The notes: generated from the sequence alone by a model not told the origin. DNA of 10,919 bases from an uncultured Clostridia bacterium (GCA_937934385.1 CALGZV010000124.1:1-10919); one strand, 5' to 3'; numbered from the stretch's first letter, positions 1-6,084 are shown. A program made the numbers and translations.

Positions 1-393
1 TCACAAACAGAAGCGGACAAAACAGAGCTGCTCAAAAAAGAAAAAGTCCGTACTAACAGATGCAGACTTCTTATGTGTGCAGTAGTATTTATTGTACTTT
101 TCGGAATCTTTGAAGCTCTGATAAAAATTGAATTCAAACCTGTATATCCCATCTATCTTTCAGTTCTTACCATACTTCTCGCTGCATTCCTGCTTCTCAA
201 TAAAGGCTTTTCAAATCAGCCTCCGGCAGAAGAAATGCTTCCGGAGACATGGAACGCAGACGAAAAAAAGCTCTTTCTTGAAAAGCTTGCACGGGACAAA
301 GCCCGTGCGCGGGTGCTGCTGATATTTATTATACCTCTTTTATTTATTTTTCTCATTGATTTTATTATTTTGTTTTTTCCGGAGTTATTTTAA
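1..393 (+). CDS. Small multi-pass membrane protein, 5' end outside window
   Basis: The frame is open from the first base of the window to the TAA at 391-393, so the gene probably begins upstream; 130 residues are visible. The visible N-terminus is charged (rich in K, E and R) and is followed by three hydrophobic stretches, at roughly residues 25-41, 46-66 and 105-128. A charged loop lies between the second and third (EKLARDKARAR region). This suggests a small integral membrane protein with three helices and an almost immediate hydrophobic C-terminus. It ends 2 nt before walJ, and the GGAG of walJ lies inside its last codons, so the two are very likely co-transcribed and translationally coupled. 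An internal ATG at 73 would give a 106-residue protein, but I see no clear ribosome binding site there and the upstream frame looks coding. I do not recognise the family; no function is assigned. Confidence 0.7.
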   Translation, partial: SQTEADKTELLKKEKVRTNRCRLLMCAVVFIVLFGIFEALIKIEFKPVYPIYLSVLTILLAAFLLLNKGFSNQPPAEEMLPETWNADEKKLFLEKLARDKARARVLLIFIIPLLFIFLIDFIILFFPELF

Positions 394-395
394 AT

Positions 396-1163
396 ATGTC
401 CAAGCTATCAGTCACTACGTTGTACTCTGGTTCAAAAGGAAACAGTATATTGGTGCGCACCGCTGATACAAATATTCTTTTCGACGCCGGACTTTCCTGC
501 GGAATGCTTTGCAAGTCGCTTGCTTCAGTCGGGATTTCACCTGACAATCTGAATTCTGTTTTCATAACTCACGAACACAGCGACCATGTGTCGGCACTCG
601 ATGTTTTCTCAAAACACTACAGCGTTCCGATTCATGTAACCGAGCAGTCATATCACGGAATAAAGTGCAACCAGCAAGTAACTAAAATTCATGATCCTTT
701 ATACAGTGTTTCATTCAATGACTGTGAAATATCTTCCTTCGTAACTCCCCACGACAGCCGGATGAGCGTAGGATTTATTGTACGAACTGATTTCGGAAAT
801 ATCGGAATTGTGACCGATCTCGGTTATATGCCGGATGAGATTATAGAAACGCTGTCCTATTGCGATACAATAATTCTCGAGTCAAACCATGATGAGAAAA
901 TGCTTATAAACGGCCCCTATCCACCCTCATTGAAAAAAAGAATACTTTCAGACTTCGGACATCTGTCAAACAAAAATTGTGCAGAAGCCGCCGGCTATCT
1001 TGCCTCATGCGGAACAAAAAATATTATGCTTGCACATCTGAGTGAACATAACAATACGCCGGAACTCGCTTATACCGAAACACGCAGAAAGCTTGACAGC
1101 CTCGGCTATTCTTTTGTTAATCTGAAAGTGGCTTCCGGATGCTCCGCAACCGTACTTATATAA
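396..1163 (+). CDS. walJ: WalJ/YycJ-type metallo-beta-lactamase-fold hydrolase
   Basis: This 255-residue protein has the metal-binding signature of the metallo-beta-lactamase fold: HEHSDH at residues 59-64, a further His in TPHDS (H119), Asp in TDLG (D141), and late histidines in GHLSN (H189) and in the AHLSEHN segment (H214). The N-terminal YSGSKGNS strand-turn and the ESNHD segment (162-166) are typical of the YycJ/WalJ branch. Length matches the family (about 260). The protein is cytoplasmic, with no signal sequence. In Bacillus the homologue sits in the walRK operon, and work on Gram-positive homologues has linked it to 5'-3' exonuclease activity and DNA repair; the exact substrate here is inferred from family. 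The ATG at 396 is preceded by GGAG at 381-384 inside the upstream gene. rlmH follows after 19 nt, which matches the conserved walJ-to-rlmH gene order of Firmicutes, although the htrA gene often found between them is absent. Confidence 0.9.
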   Translation: MSKLSVTTLYSGSKGNSILVRTADTNILFDAGLSCGMLCKSLASVGISPDNLNSVFITHEHSDHVSALDVFSKHYSVPIHVTEQSYHGIKCNQQVTKIHDPLYSVSFNDCEISSFVTPHDSRMSVGFIVRTDFGNIGIVTDLGYMPDEIIETLSYCDTIILESNHDEKMLINGPYPPSLKKRILSDFGHLSNKNCAEAAGYLASCGTKNIMLAHLSEHNNTPELAYTETRRKLDSLGYSFVNLKVASGCSATVLI

Positions 1164-1182
1164 ACAAAAAGGAATAAGTTCT

Positions 1183-1608
1183 ATGCTTACGATAACAATA
1201 ATATGTGTAGACAAGCTTCGCGAAAGTTACCTCCGCGAAGCTGCAAAAGAATATGAAAAGAGACTGTCTGCATATTGCAGGTTAAAAACTGTTGAAGTAT
1301 CAGATGATAACGGAATACTGTCCGCCTTGCCTACTCGCGCGTTTAAAATTGCTCTTTGTGTTGAAGGAAAGCAAATGTCATCCGAAGAACTATCATCTCT
1401 TATCGGAAGCACAACGGTAAACGGATATTCTGAAATAGCTGTTATTATCGGAGGAACCGACGGTATGGGGGAAAATGTTAAATCTGCATGCGACCTGCGT
1501 CTTTCGTTTTCAAAAATGACTTTTCCCCATCCTCTTATGAGAGTTATCCTGCTTGAGCAGCTCTACCGCGCACTTAATATTGGAGCCGGCGGAAAATATC
1601 ACCACTGA
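1183..1608 (+). CDS. rlmH: 23S rRNA (pseudouridine-1915 N3) methyltransferase RlmH, short form
   Basis: RlmH is a SPOUT-fold, SAM-dependent methyltransferase that modifies pseudouridine 1915 in helix 69 of 23S rRNA on assembled 70S ribosomes. Family marks are the N-terminal strand, the EYEKRLSAY helix (residues 23-31), CVEGKQMSSEEL (59-70), the SAM-loop stretch VIIGGTDGMG (87-96), LSFSKMTFPHPLMR (107-120) and LLEQLYRA (123-130). The ATG at 1183 is preceded by AAAAAGGA at 1166-1173. Two things are odd. At 141 residues it is about 18 shorter than the usual 155-160; the missing part is the linker after the first domain half (around residues 38-52). The C-terminal tail, normally of the form R-G-x-P-Y-H-K/R, is AGGKYHH here, so the usual Arg, Pro and terminal basic residue are changed. 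The reading frame is intact and all core motifs are present, so I call it a probable functional gene. Confidence 0.9.
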   Translation: MLTITIICVDKLRESYLREAAKEYEKRLSAYCRLKTVEVSDDNGILSALPTRAFKIALCVEGKQMSSEELSSLIGSTTVNGYSEIAVIIGGTDGMGENVKSACDLRLSFSKMTFPHPLMRVILLEQLYRALNIGAGGKYHH

Positions 1609-1812
1609 AAATACCGCGCTGTAACGTAATATACATTATATATGTATTTAAATCAGATAATACGGCACATAAAATACAAACACACCTCATTAACAAGCTT
1701 GAGCATTAATTTGTATGCTGAACTCTGACCTGCGTTATTTTTCAGATAAATTTTATTATAAGATCGAAAAGATTATTACTTTTGCCTGTGGAATCGGCAG
1801 AATGGAGATTGT
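1609..1812. other. Intergenic region between rlmH and the WG-repeat gene
   Basis: This AT-rich 204-base gap has no convincing gene. It holds an ATACAT/ATGTAT inverted repeat at 1631-1647 without a T-run after it, and a larger hairpin at 1674-1716 (separate entry). A TATAAG at 1757-1762 could be a -10 box for the WG gene, but no acceptable -35 box lies 16-18 nt upstream, so no promoter is called. No clear rho-independent terminator follows rlmH. Confidence 0.5.
1674..1716. repeat. Inverted repeat / imperfect hairpin upstream of the WG-repeat gene
   Basis: ATACAAA at 1674-1680 is exactly complementary to TTTGTAT at 1710-1716. Inside it, CTCA (1686-1689) can pair with TGAG (1700-1703), with an AAGCTT palindrome in the loop. 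There is no T-run after it, so it is unlikely to be an intrinsic terminator. It may be a regulatory structure or a chance feature of AT-rich DNA. Confidence 0.35.
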
Positions 1813-3396
1813 ATGAAGGAGATAAAAAAGTCTGATACAAAAAAAAGAAAGCTGCGTATCCGTAACAATGGAATTGTACTTACAGCTTTTTCTGCCGGAA
1901 TACTCTGCCTTGCTGCGATTGCCGCAATTATGTATCAGAACATCACATCATCTCATACGGAAAAACATCAAGATTCTGATTCTGCAATATCCGTAGATAC
2001 CGATGCACAGACAGATTTGCTATCTGATAATAATACTACAATATTTCCTGATACAGACGAAACAGAAAACAAGACCCTGGATTTTGATACAGAAATGAGC
2101 GGTTTTCCTACTGTATCAGAACTCTTTTCGGAAGGATATGTTCTTTCGTCAGGAACGTACGATTCTTCAAAATTTAAACTCGGTGTAGTCGAAACAACGA
2201 TAGATTTTCCTATGGAGTACAGCCGCAGCTCAATCATGTCAACCTCCGGAATCGGATTTGTTACCGTTCCGGTCATGAAAACATATATGGGTTATATAAT
2301 TTATAACGATGGAAGCTGCGTCTATGCTCTTGACTCATCGGGTAATATAGCCGCAGAAGGAATAGATTCTCTTGTTCCTGTATACCAGCGCGATAAAAGC
2401 GGAAACCCTCTCTTTAAGGCGGGAAACAAATACTACTATATTATCGACGGAACCGGAACACTCGGTCAGGTAGATTACAACCCGGATTTTCAAACTAATT
2501 CGATCAGCTACTCTTATCTGCCGTCGGATATACAAAGCCCTGTAAAACTCAAAAGATTCTATGTTGACAAAGAGGAAATACGTCTTTATTCTTTAACAGA
2601 CGGAAAAGACGTCACTGATTTTGTAAACCGCGTGATTGAAGTAAAAGGCGAAGAGGCACTTAAGGATCCGGAAGAGAAGGTTCCGGAATATGAAAAACGT
2701 GTTGCTAAAACACGGCTGTGGGGATATACTGACAACTCCGGAAAAGTGGTAATTCCCCCGGTTTACTATTACGCATCAGAATTTAATCCGGACGGATATG
2801 CTTTTGTTGCCGCTCATGACGGCCGTATAAAAATGATAGACAAGAATGAAAAGGTAATACTTGACGGCTTTGGCGAACGAGTCAGACTGCAAACAGAGGA
2901 CTCCGCTGCATTCGGCGTAAGCGGATTTTACCTGCCGTCAAGCTTTGATGAAGGATCTATCGGAATGTTCAGATTTGACCACGGTCTTATGCGCATCACA
3001 AGAAAGCTATATGATTTCTATGCACTCGACAACATGGTGATAGCAGAAGATGTTCTTATATACCAAAACGGAAAGATTTTTGCCATCCCGGACGGTTACA
3101 CAATATGCGGTTATTCAGACGGAGTAATACTTCTCAGACGGGGAAGCCGATACGGATATATGGACTATACAGGACGCTGGATAACCGGAATGGAATTTAC
3201 AAGCGCACAGCCTTTTTATGAAGGACTTGCAGTAGTCGGATATCCGAGCGGACGTAAAGCAGTTATTGATACAAATGGAAATACTGTCCTCCCGGCAGTA
3301 TTTGACTACATTACAAATTGCAGCGGAGGGGTTATGGCAGTATATGAGCTGGACCGCGGATGGGCAATATATAACAAGACCGAGCTTGCCGGTTAA
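1813..3396 (+). CDS. Membrane-anchored WG-repeat protein
   Basis: This 527-residue protein starts with a basic cytoplasmic tail (residues 1-19, rich in K and R), then one hydrophobic segment at about 20-41 that acts as an uncleaved signal anchor, then a Ser/Thr/Asp-rich linker to about residue 95. The rest is expected outside the membrane and contains degenerate WG-type repeats. The clearest are RLWGYTDNSGKVVIP (W303-G304) followed by a YAFVAAHDGRIKMID segment, and RYGYMDYTGRW (446-456) followed by EGLAVVGYPSGRKAVIDTNG; the protein ends with RGWAIYNK. WG repeats (KWGfId..G) form beta-rich surfaces and are common in clostridial envelope proteins, but they do not define a reaction. GGAG at 1804-1807 sits close (5 nt) to the ATG. 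trhP follows after 52 nt with no terminator between, so co-transcription is possible. Function unknown. Confidence 0.85.
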   Translation: MKEIKKSDTKKRKLRIRNNGIVLTAFSAGILCLAAIAAIMYQNITSSHTEKHQDSDSAISVDTDAQTDLLSDNNTTIFPDTDETENKTLDFDTEMSGFPTVSELFSEGYVLSSGTYDSSKFKLGVVETTIDFPMEYSRSSIMSTSGIGFVTVPVMKTYMGYIIYNDGSCVYALDSSGNIAAEGIDSLVPVYQRDKSGNPLFKAGNKYYYIIDGTGTLGQVDYNPDFQTNSISYSYLPSDIQSPVKLKRFYVDKEEIRLYSLTDGKDVTDFVNRVIEVKGEEALKDPEEKVPEYEKRVAKTRLWGYTDNSGKVVIPPVYYYASEFNPDGYAFVAAHDGRIKMIDKNEKVILDGFGERVRLQTEDSAAFGVSGFYLPSSFDEGSIGMFRFDHGLMRITRKLYDFYALDNMVIAEDVLIYQNGKIFAIPDGYTICGYSDGVILLRRGSRYGYMDYTGRWITGMEFTSAQPFYEGLAVVGYPSGRKAVIDTNGNTVLPAVFDYITNCSGGVMAVYELDRGWAIYNKTELAG

Positions 3397-3448
3397 GTGA
3401 GAATTAATACTATTAAGTACAAGCAAAAAATATGTACGGAGATTATAT

Positions 3449-4723
3449 ATGAAAAAGAAACCTGAACTGCTTGTTCCGGCAGGAAATTATTCCAAGTTTG
3501 AAACCGCAGTGCTTTATGGAGCGGACGCCGTATATCTCGCCGGTCAGACTTTCGGTATGCGCGCCGCCGCCGATAACTTTTCGACAGATGAAATACACCG
3601 GGCAGTAAAATATGCGCATGCCAAAGGAGTAAAGGTTTACGTAACCGTTAATACCATGCCGAGGGTAAACGAATATCCGGCATTATCCGAATACATGACA
3701 GCGCTTAACGAAACCGGAGCCGATGCTCTTATCATAGCAGATCTCGGCGTTATGGCACTTGCAAAAAAGCTTGCGCCCAAATTGCAGATACATATTTCAA
3801 CTCAGGCCGGTGCAGTCAGCCACGCCGACTGCATCGAATGGTACCGCCTCGGCGCATCGCGGGTTGTACTCGCAAGAGAACTTACACTAAACGAGATACG
3901 GATGATACGCCGTGAAATTCCGGAAGGACTTGAACTTGAAACATTTGTACACGGATCAATGTGTGTTTCATGGAGCGGAAGATGCCTTCTGTCGGCAGCT
4001 CTCACCGGGCGTGACTCAAACAGAGGAATGTGCGCTCAGCCGTGCCGCTGGAATTACAAACTTTACGAAGGAAAAACCGAGCCGACTCACAAATACTATG
4101 AAATAGAAGAAGAGGCAAGACCCGGGCAAAGATTTCCGCTTGTTGAAGATGAACTCGGCACATTTGTAATGAGTTCCAAGGACATGTGTATGATCAACCA
4201 TGTAGGAGAGCTTTGTGAATCCGGAATCACCTCACTGAAAATTGAAGGGCGCATGAAAAGCGCATACTATGCTGCAGTAACGGCAAATGCATACAGAATG
4301 GCAATTGACGGATGGTTTGCTCACAGCGGTCCAGACTATAGGAGCGATCCTGCCCTTCTTACCGAGCTTGAAAGCGTAAGCCACCGCGAATACTGCACGG
4401 GATATTTCTTCGATGACTGCAGGGACGATGCTCAGCTCATAAGTAATGTAAGTCTCGGATATATCAGAGAAAAAGCATATCTTGCAATAGCACAGGATTA
4501 TGATCCGAATACAGGGATAGCAACCTTTATGCAGAGAAATAAAATATGTGCCGGCGATGAAGTAGCTATCATATCACCAGGTAAACTATCAAGGCCGTTT
4601 ATTGCGGAAAAGCTATATGATCAAAACGGAAACACGATCGAGTCTGCACCTCATCCGTATATGCTTTTCAAAACCGAGGTCCCGTTTGAGATAAAACCCG
4701 GAGACATAATGCGCGGTACATAA
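3449..4723 (+). CDS. trhP: U32-family protein, TrhP/YrrO-type tRNA hydroxylation factor
   Basis: The 424-residue protein carries the peptidase U32 signature at residues 164-182 (ETFVHGSMCVSWSGRCLLS) and four cysteines in the family pattern, C172, C179, C195 and C199 (CAQPCRW), which are expected to hold an Fe-S cluster. The N-terminal half (ELLVPAGN, YGADAVYLAG, HISTQAG, SRVVLARELTLNEI) is the TIM-barrel-like core. A later stretch resembles E. coli YegQ closely, with RPGQRFPLVEDELGTFVMSS and LKIEGRMKSAYY. Despite the peptidase name, YegQ (TrhP) and the Bacillus pair YrrN/YrrO act in prephenate-dependent 5-hydroxylation of uridine 34 in tRNA; the length fits YrrO (about 420). I infer the same role. 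The ATG at 3449 has ACGGAG at 3435-3440. Only one U32 gene is present; a YrrN-like partner is not adjacent within the window. Confidence 0.9.
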   Translation: MKKKPELLVPAGNYSKFETAVLYGADAVYLAGQTFGMRAAADNFSTDEIHRAVKYAHAKGVKVYVTVNTMPRVNEYPALSEYMTALNETGADALIIADLGVMALAKKLAPKLQIHISTQAGAVSHADCIEWYRLGASRVVLARELTLNEIRMIRREIPEGLELETFVHGSMCVSWSGRCLLSAALTGRDSNRGMCAQPCRWNYKLYEGKTEPTHKYYEIEEEARPGQRFPLVEDELGTFVMSSKDMCMINHVGELCESGITSLKIEGRMKSAYYAAVTANAYRMAIDGWFAHSGPDYRSDPALLTELESVSHREYCTGYFFDDCRDDAQLISNVSLGYIREKAYLAIAQDYDPNTGIATFMQRNKICAGDEVAIISPGKLSRPFIAEKLYDQNGNTIESAPHPYMLFKTEVPFEIKPGDIMRGT

Positions 4724-4728
4724 AGGAA

Positions 4729-4763
4729 TGCAGCGACGCCCGAATGTTGCAATATATTTTTTT
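4729..4763 (+). terminator. Probable intrinsic terminator after trhP
   Basis: TGCAGC (4729-4734) can pair with GTTGCA (4746-4751) using one G-U pair, with an 11-nt loop. After a short ATATA the sequence has seven T residues at 4757-4763. The stem is weak and the T-run starts five bases after it, so this is a modest call; its position directly after the trhP stop supports it. Confidence 0.45.
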
Positions 4764-4808
4764 AAAAAGCAGTAACCTAAATTTCGAACTGACATAATAT
4801 GATATCAA

Positions 4809-4829
4809 GAAGCGAGAAGAAAACGCTTC
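4809..4829 (+). promoter_or_regulatory. Leader hairpin 1 upstream of the Cys/Gly-rich peptide
   Basis: GAAGCG at 4809-4814 pairs perfectly with CGCTTC at 4824-4829 around a purine-rich 9-nt loop. It is not followed by a T-run. It lies about 75 bases before the start codon at 4905 and may be part of a structured 5' leader. A clear sigma-A promoter was not found upstream: TAATAT at 4795-4800 is a possible -10 but lacks a -35. Confidence 0.4.
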
Positions 4830-4831
4830 CC

Positions 4832-4858
4832 GCATGGCCTCGTAAATTCCGGGCATGC
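4832..4858 (+). promoter_or_regulatory. Leader hairpin 2 upstream of the Cys/Gly-rich peptide
   Basis: GCATG (4832-4836) pairs with CATGC (4854-4858); after one G-G mismatch, CC (4838-4839) pairs with GG (4851-4852), leaving an 11-nt loop. It begins three bases after hairpin 1, so the two would stack as a compact leader structure. It does not cover the ribosome binding site at 4892-4897. Whether it stabilises the mRNA, binds something or has no role cannot be told from one sequence. Confidence 0.4.
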
Positions 4859-4904
4859 AGTAAATAAAATCAAAATATGTTTAATATTATCAGGAGGAAT
4901 TCCA

Positions 4905-5063
4905 ATGAACTGCCTTTGCAACCTTTTTGACGACGAAACTCTGTGGGTTATTATTCTCATATTCCTTGTACTTCTTATTGCCTGCAACGGCAATAACGGC
5001 TGCGGATGCGGCTGTGGCTGCGGCTCGAACAACGGTAACGGCTGCGGATGCGGCTGCAACTGA
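4905..5063 (+). CDS. 52-residue Cys/Gly-rich membrane peptide
   Basis: The peptide has three parts: a short head with two cysteines (MNCLCNLFDDET), one hydrophobic segment at about residues 13-27 (LWVIILIFLVLLIAC), and a tail of Asn/Gly spacers and alternating Cys-Gly runs (C33, C35, C37, C39, then C47, C49, C51). It has ten cysteines in all. The start is secure: AGGAGG at 4892-4897 lies 7 nt before the ATG, and a strong terminator follows at 5118-5159, so it is its own transcription unit. Short proteins of this build are common in Clostridia, some annotated as chorion-class high-cysteine proteins, and they recall the small Gly/Cys-rich sporulation peptides of Bacillus; a spore or envelope role, or metal binding or disulfide cross-linking by the tail, is inference only. 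Opposite-strand frames over this gene, rich in Pro/His/Gln or Ala, are artefacts of the Cys-Gly repeat. Confidence 0.82.
   Translation: MNCLCNLFDDETLWVIILIFLVLLIACNGNNGCGCGCGCGSNNGNGCGCGCN
4994..5056 (+). repeat. In-frame 21-bp duplication inside the Cys/Gly peptide gene
   Basis: The 21 bases at 4994-5014 recur exactly at 5036-5056, a shift of 42 bp or 14 codons, so the frame is kept. Each copy encodes N-G-C-G-C-G-C. The identity covers the wobble positions as well, which points to duplication or repeat slippage rather than amino-acid selection alone. Confidence 0.85.
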
Positions 5064-5117
5064 TCGGTTTAGATTAAGACCGGCAACGTTAAAAAAAACG
5101 GCATAATAAATTAGAAG

Positions 5118-5159
5118 CCCCGGCATACAGTGTTATCTGTATGCCGGGGTTTTATTTTA
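5118..5159 (+). terminator. Strong intrinsic terminator after the Cys/Gly peptide gene
   Basis: A perfect 13-bp stem, CCCCGGCATACAG at 5118-5130 with CTGTATGCCGGGG at 5137-5149, encloses a 6-nt loop and is followed by TTTTATTTT. It ends the plus-strand peptide transcript. The minus-strand lipoprotein gene converges on it; read from that side the stem is followed by TTCTAATTTATT, so it may serve both directions, more weakly on the minus strand. Confidence 0.95.
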
Positions 5160-5225
5160 AATATATAAGTTTAGAAACATCGCAAACAAAAATATACAGC
5201 ATGCGTACTGCGCAAAAAGTTCAGA

Positions 5226-5624
5226 TTACTTAGCGTTACTCTCTTCACCACTAAGTTCCTCGGTATCAAGTCCGCTGGGAAGCGGATATTTTGCCGCAAG
5301 CTCATCAATCTTCTGCGTTACTTCTTTCCAACTCGAAATAAGATTATCAAGACCCGCTTCATCAAAGTCAAGATAGTTCTTTCTGTCGGTTCTCGCCTGC
5401 TTTATAAAAGCCTGCCATTCGGAAAACTGATCTGCATATTCATCAGAATCATAAACACCGTTAAAAGAACAATTTTTTACTGCGTTATAAAAAGCCATCC
5501 CAAGCTCATCATATGCTTCGTTCATCTGAGCAACCTTATCTTCAAGCGGATCGCTGCAAGAAGTCATAAAAACAGAACCTAATATCATTAGTAACGCAAG
5601 GACAGCGACGGATAATCTTTTCAT
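5226..5624 (-). CDS. Small lipoprotein of unknown function
   Basis: The 132-residue product begins MKRLSVAVLALL and has a lipobox ending in FMTSC, so Cys23 should be lipidated after signal peptidase II cleavage and the protein anchored on the outer face of the membrane. The mature part is acidic and mostly helical in character, with aromatic residues (YNAVKN, FSEWQAF, SSWKEV) and an acidic Glu/Ser-rich tail; no named domain is recognised. An in-frame TTG at 5633 would add three residues, but it touches the AGGAGG at 5634-5639 directly, whereas the ATG at 5624 lies 9 nt from it, so the ATG is the start. A near-consensus promoter lies about 90 bases upstream. It is transcribed divergently from rpsU and convergently to the Cys/Gly peptide gene, so it is a single-gene unit. 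Confidence 0.88.
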   Translation of the reverse strand: MKRLSVAVLALLMILGSVFMTSCSDPLEDKVAQMNEAYDELGMAFYNAVKNCSFNGVYDSDEYADQFSEWQAFIKQARTDRKNYLDFDEAGLDNLISSWKEVTQKIDELAAKYPLPSGLDTEELSGEESNAK

Positions 5625-5714
5625 TATAAACAACCTCCTGATTGTAACAACGCTGCATTGTACCCTATTGTGAAGATTTCACCGATCCAATATGCACATA
5701 CAGTTCGTTATTTA

Positions 5715-5743
5715 ATTTTAGCACAAAACATTGGGTTTGTCAA
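5715..5743 (-). promoter_or_regulatory. Sigma-A promoter of the lipoprotein gene
   Basis: On the minus strand, a perfect TTGACA -35 box (5738-5743) and a TAAAAT -10 box (5715-5720) are separated by exactly 17 nt. Transcription should start near 5708, giving a leader of about 85 nt before the ATG. The spacer contains one of the CATTG motifs discussed in the findings. Confidence 0.85.
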
Positions 5744-5762
5744 GAAATTAAAAGTTTTTTTA

Positions 5763-5782
5763 CATTGTCAGGGAACACAATG
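5763..5782. promoter_or_regulatory. CATTGT-N8-ACAATG inverted repeat between two divergent promoters
   Basis: CATTGT at 5763-5768 and ACAATG at 5777-5782 form a perfect dyad with an 8-base centre, 20 bases upstream of the lipoprotein -35 box and about 49 bases upstream of the rpsU -35 box. A second, outer pair, CATTGG at 5729-5734 and CCAATG at 5787-5792, brackets it. This looks like an operator but no regulator is known. Confidence 0.4.
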
Positions 5783-5830
5783 CCAACCAATGAATTATCT
5801 GATACTTTTTCTTATTTTTTTTAAAACCTA

Positions 5831-5859
5831 TTGACTTTTTTAATATATTAGTATATAAT
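5831..5859 (+). promoter_or_regulatory. Sigma-A promoter of rpsU
   Basis: TTGACT (5831-5836) and a perfect TATAAT (5854-5859) are spaced by 17 nt. The expected start near 5866 gives a short leader of about 40 nt that ends in a G-rich ribosome binding site. The upstream T-rich tract may act as an UP-like element. The strength of this promoter fits a ribosomal protein gene. Confidence 0.9.
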
Positions 5860-5907
5860 ATAAATGAATTTATCTCTTTGCAGAAGGCGAGGGGAGGGGA
5901 ACGGTAA

Positions 5908-6084
5908 ATGGCAGAGGTCAGAGTTAAAGAAAATGAATCACTTGACAGCGCACTTCGCAGATTTAAGCGTCAGTGCGCAAGATCCGGTGTGCTTTCTGAA
6001 CTTCGCAAAAGGGAGCATTATGAAAAACCCAGTGTGAAGCGCAAGAAAAAATCCGAGGCTGCAAGAAAGCGCAAGTATAAATAA
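5908..6084 (+). CDS. rpsU: 30S ribosomal protein bS21
   Basis: The 58-residue, very basic protein reads [20 protein letters not shown], then a CARSG segment, then a C-terminal tail dominated by Lys and Arg ([15 protein letters not shown]). This is the bS21 family pattern: an N-terminal beta hook, the [10 protein letters not shown] helix and a helical basic tail. bS21 binds late to the 30S platform near the anti-Shine-Dalgarno end of 16S rRNA and helps mRNA recognition. GGAGG at 5893-5897 lies 10 nt before the ATG at 5908, within a G-rich run. The gene has its own promoter at 5831-5859 and terminator at 6138-6185, so it is monocistronic here, not joined to yqeY or dnaG as in some other bacteria. 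Confidence 0.96.
   Translation: MAEVRVKENESLDSALRRFKRQCARSGVLSELRKREHYEKPSVKRKKKSEAARKRKYK

Noticed and set aside
1725..1762. Possible promoter for the WG-repeat gene (CTGACC and TATAAG)
   Set aside because: The spacing between these boxes is 26 nt, and no other -35 candidate lies at 16-18 nt.
3802..4201. Several 60-70 codon frames inside trhP on both strands
   Set aside because: All are shadows of the conserved trhP frame, without ribosome binding sites or recognisable products.
4789..4803. Possible sporulation-type promoter (CATAATAT) before the Cys/Gly peptide gene
   Set aside because: The match to sigma-E or sigma-K -10 patterns is partial and no matching -35 element was found at the right distance.
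4805..5126. Minus-strand frames rich in Pro/His/Gln or Ala over the Cys/Gly peptide gene
   Set aside because: They are antisense readings of the repetitive TGC-GGC codons, lack ribosome binding sites and are opposite a plus-strand gene with a strong start signal and terminator.
5625..5633. TTG at 5633 as start of the lipoprotein
   Set aside because: It directly abuts the AGGAGG at 5634-5639, leaving no spacing; the ATG at 5624 has the normal 9-nt spacing and begins a standard signal peptide.
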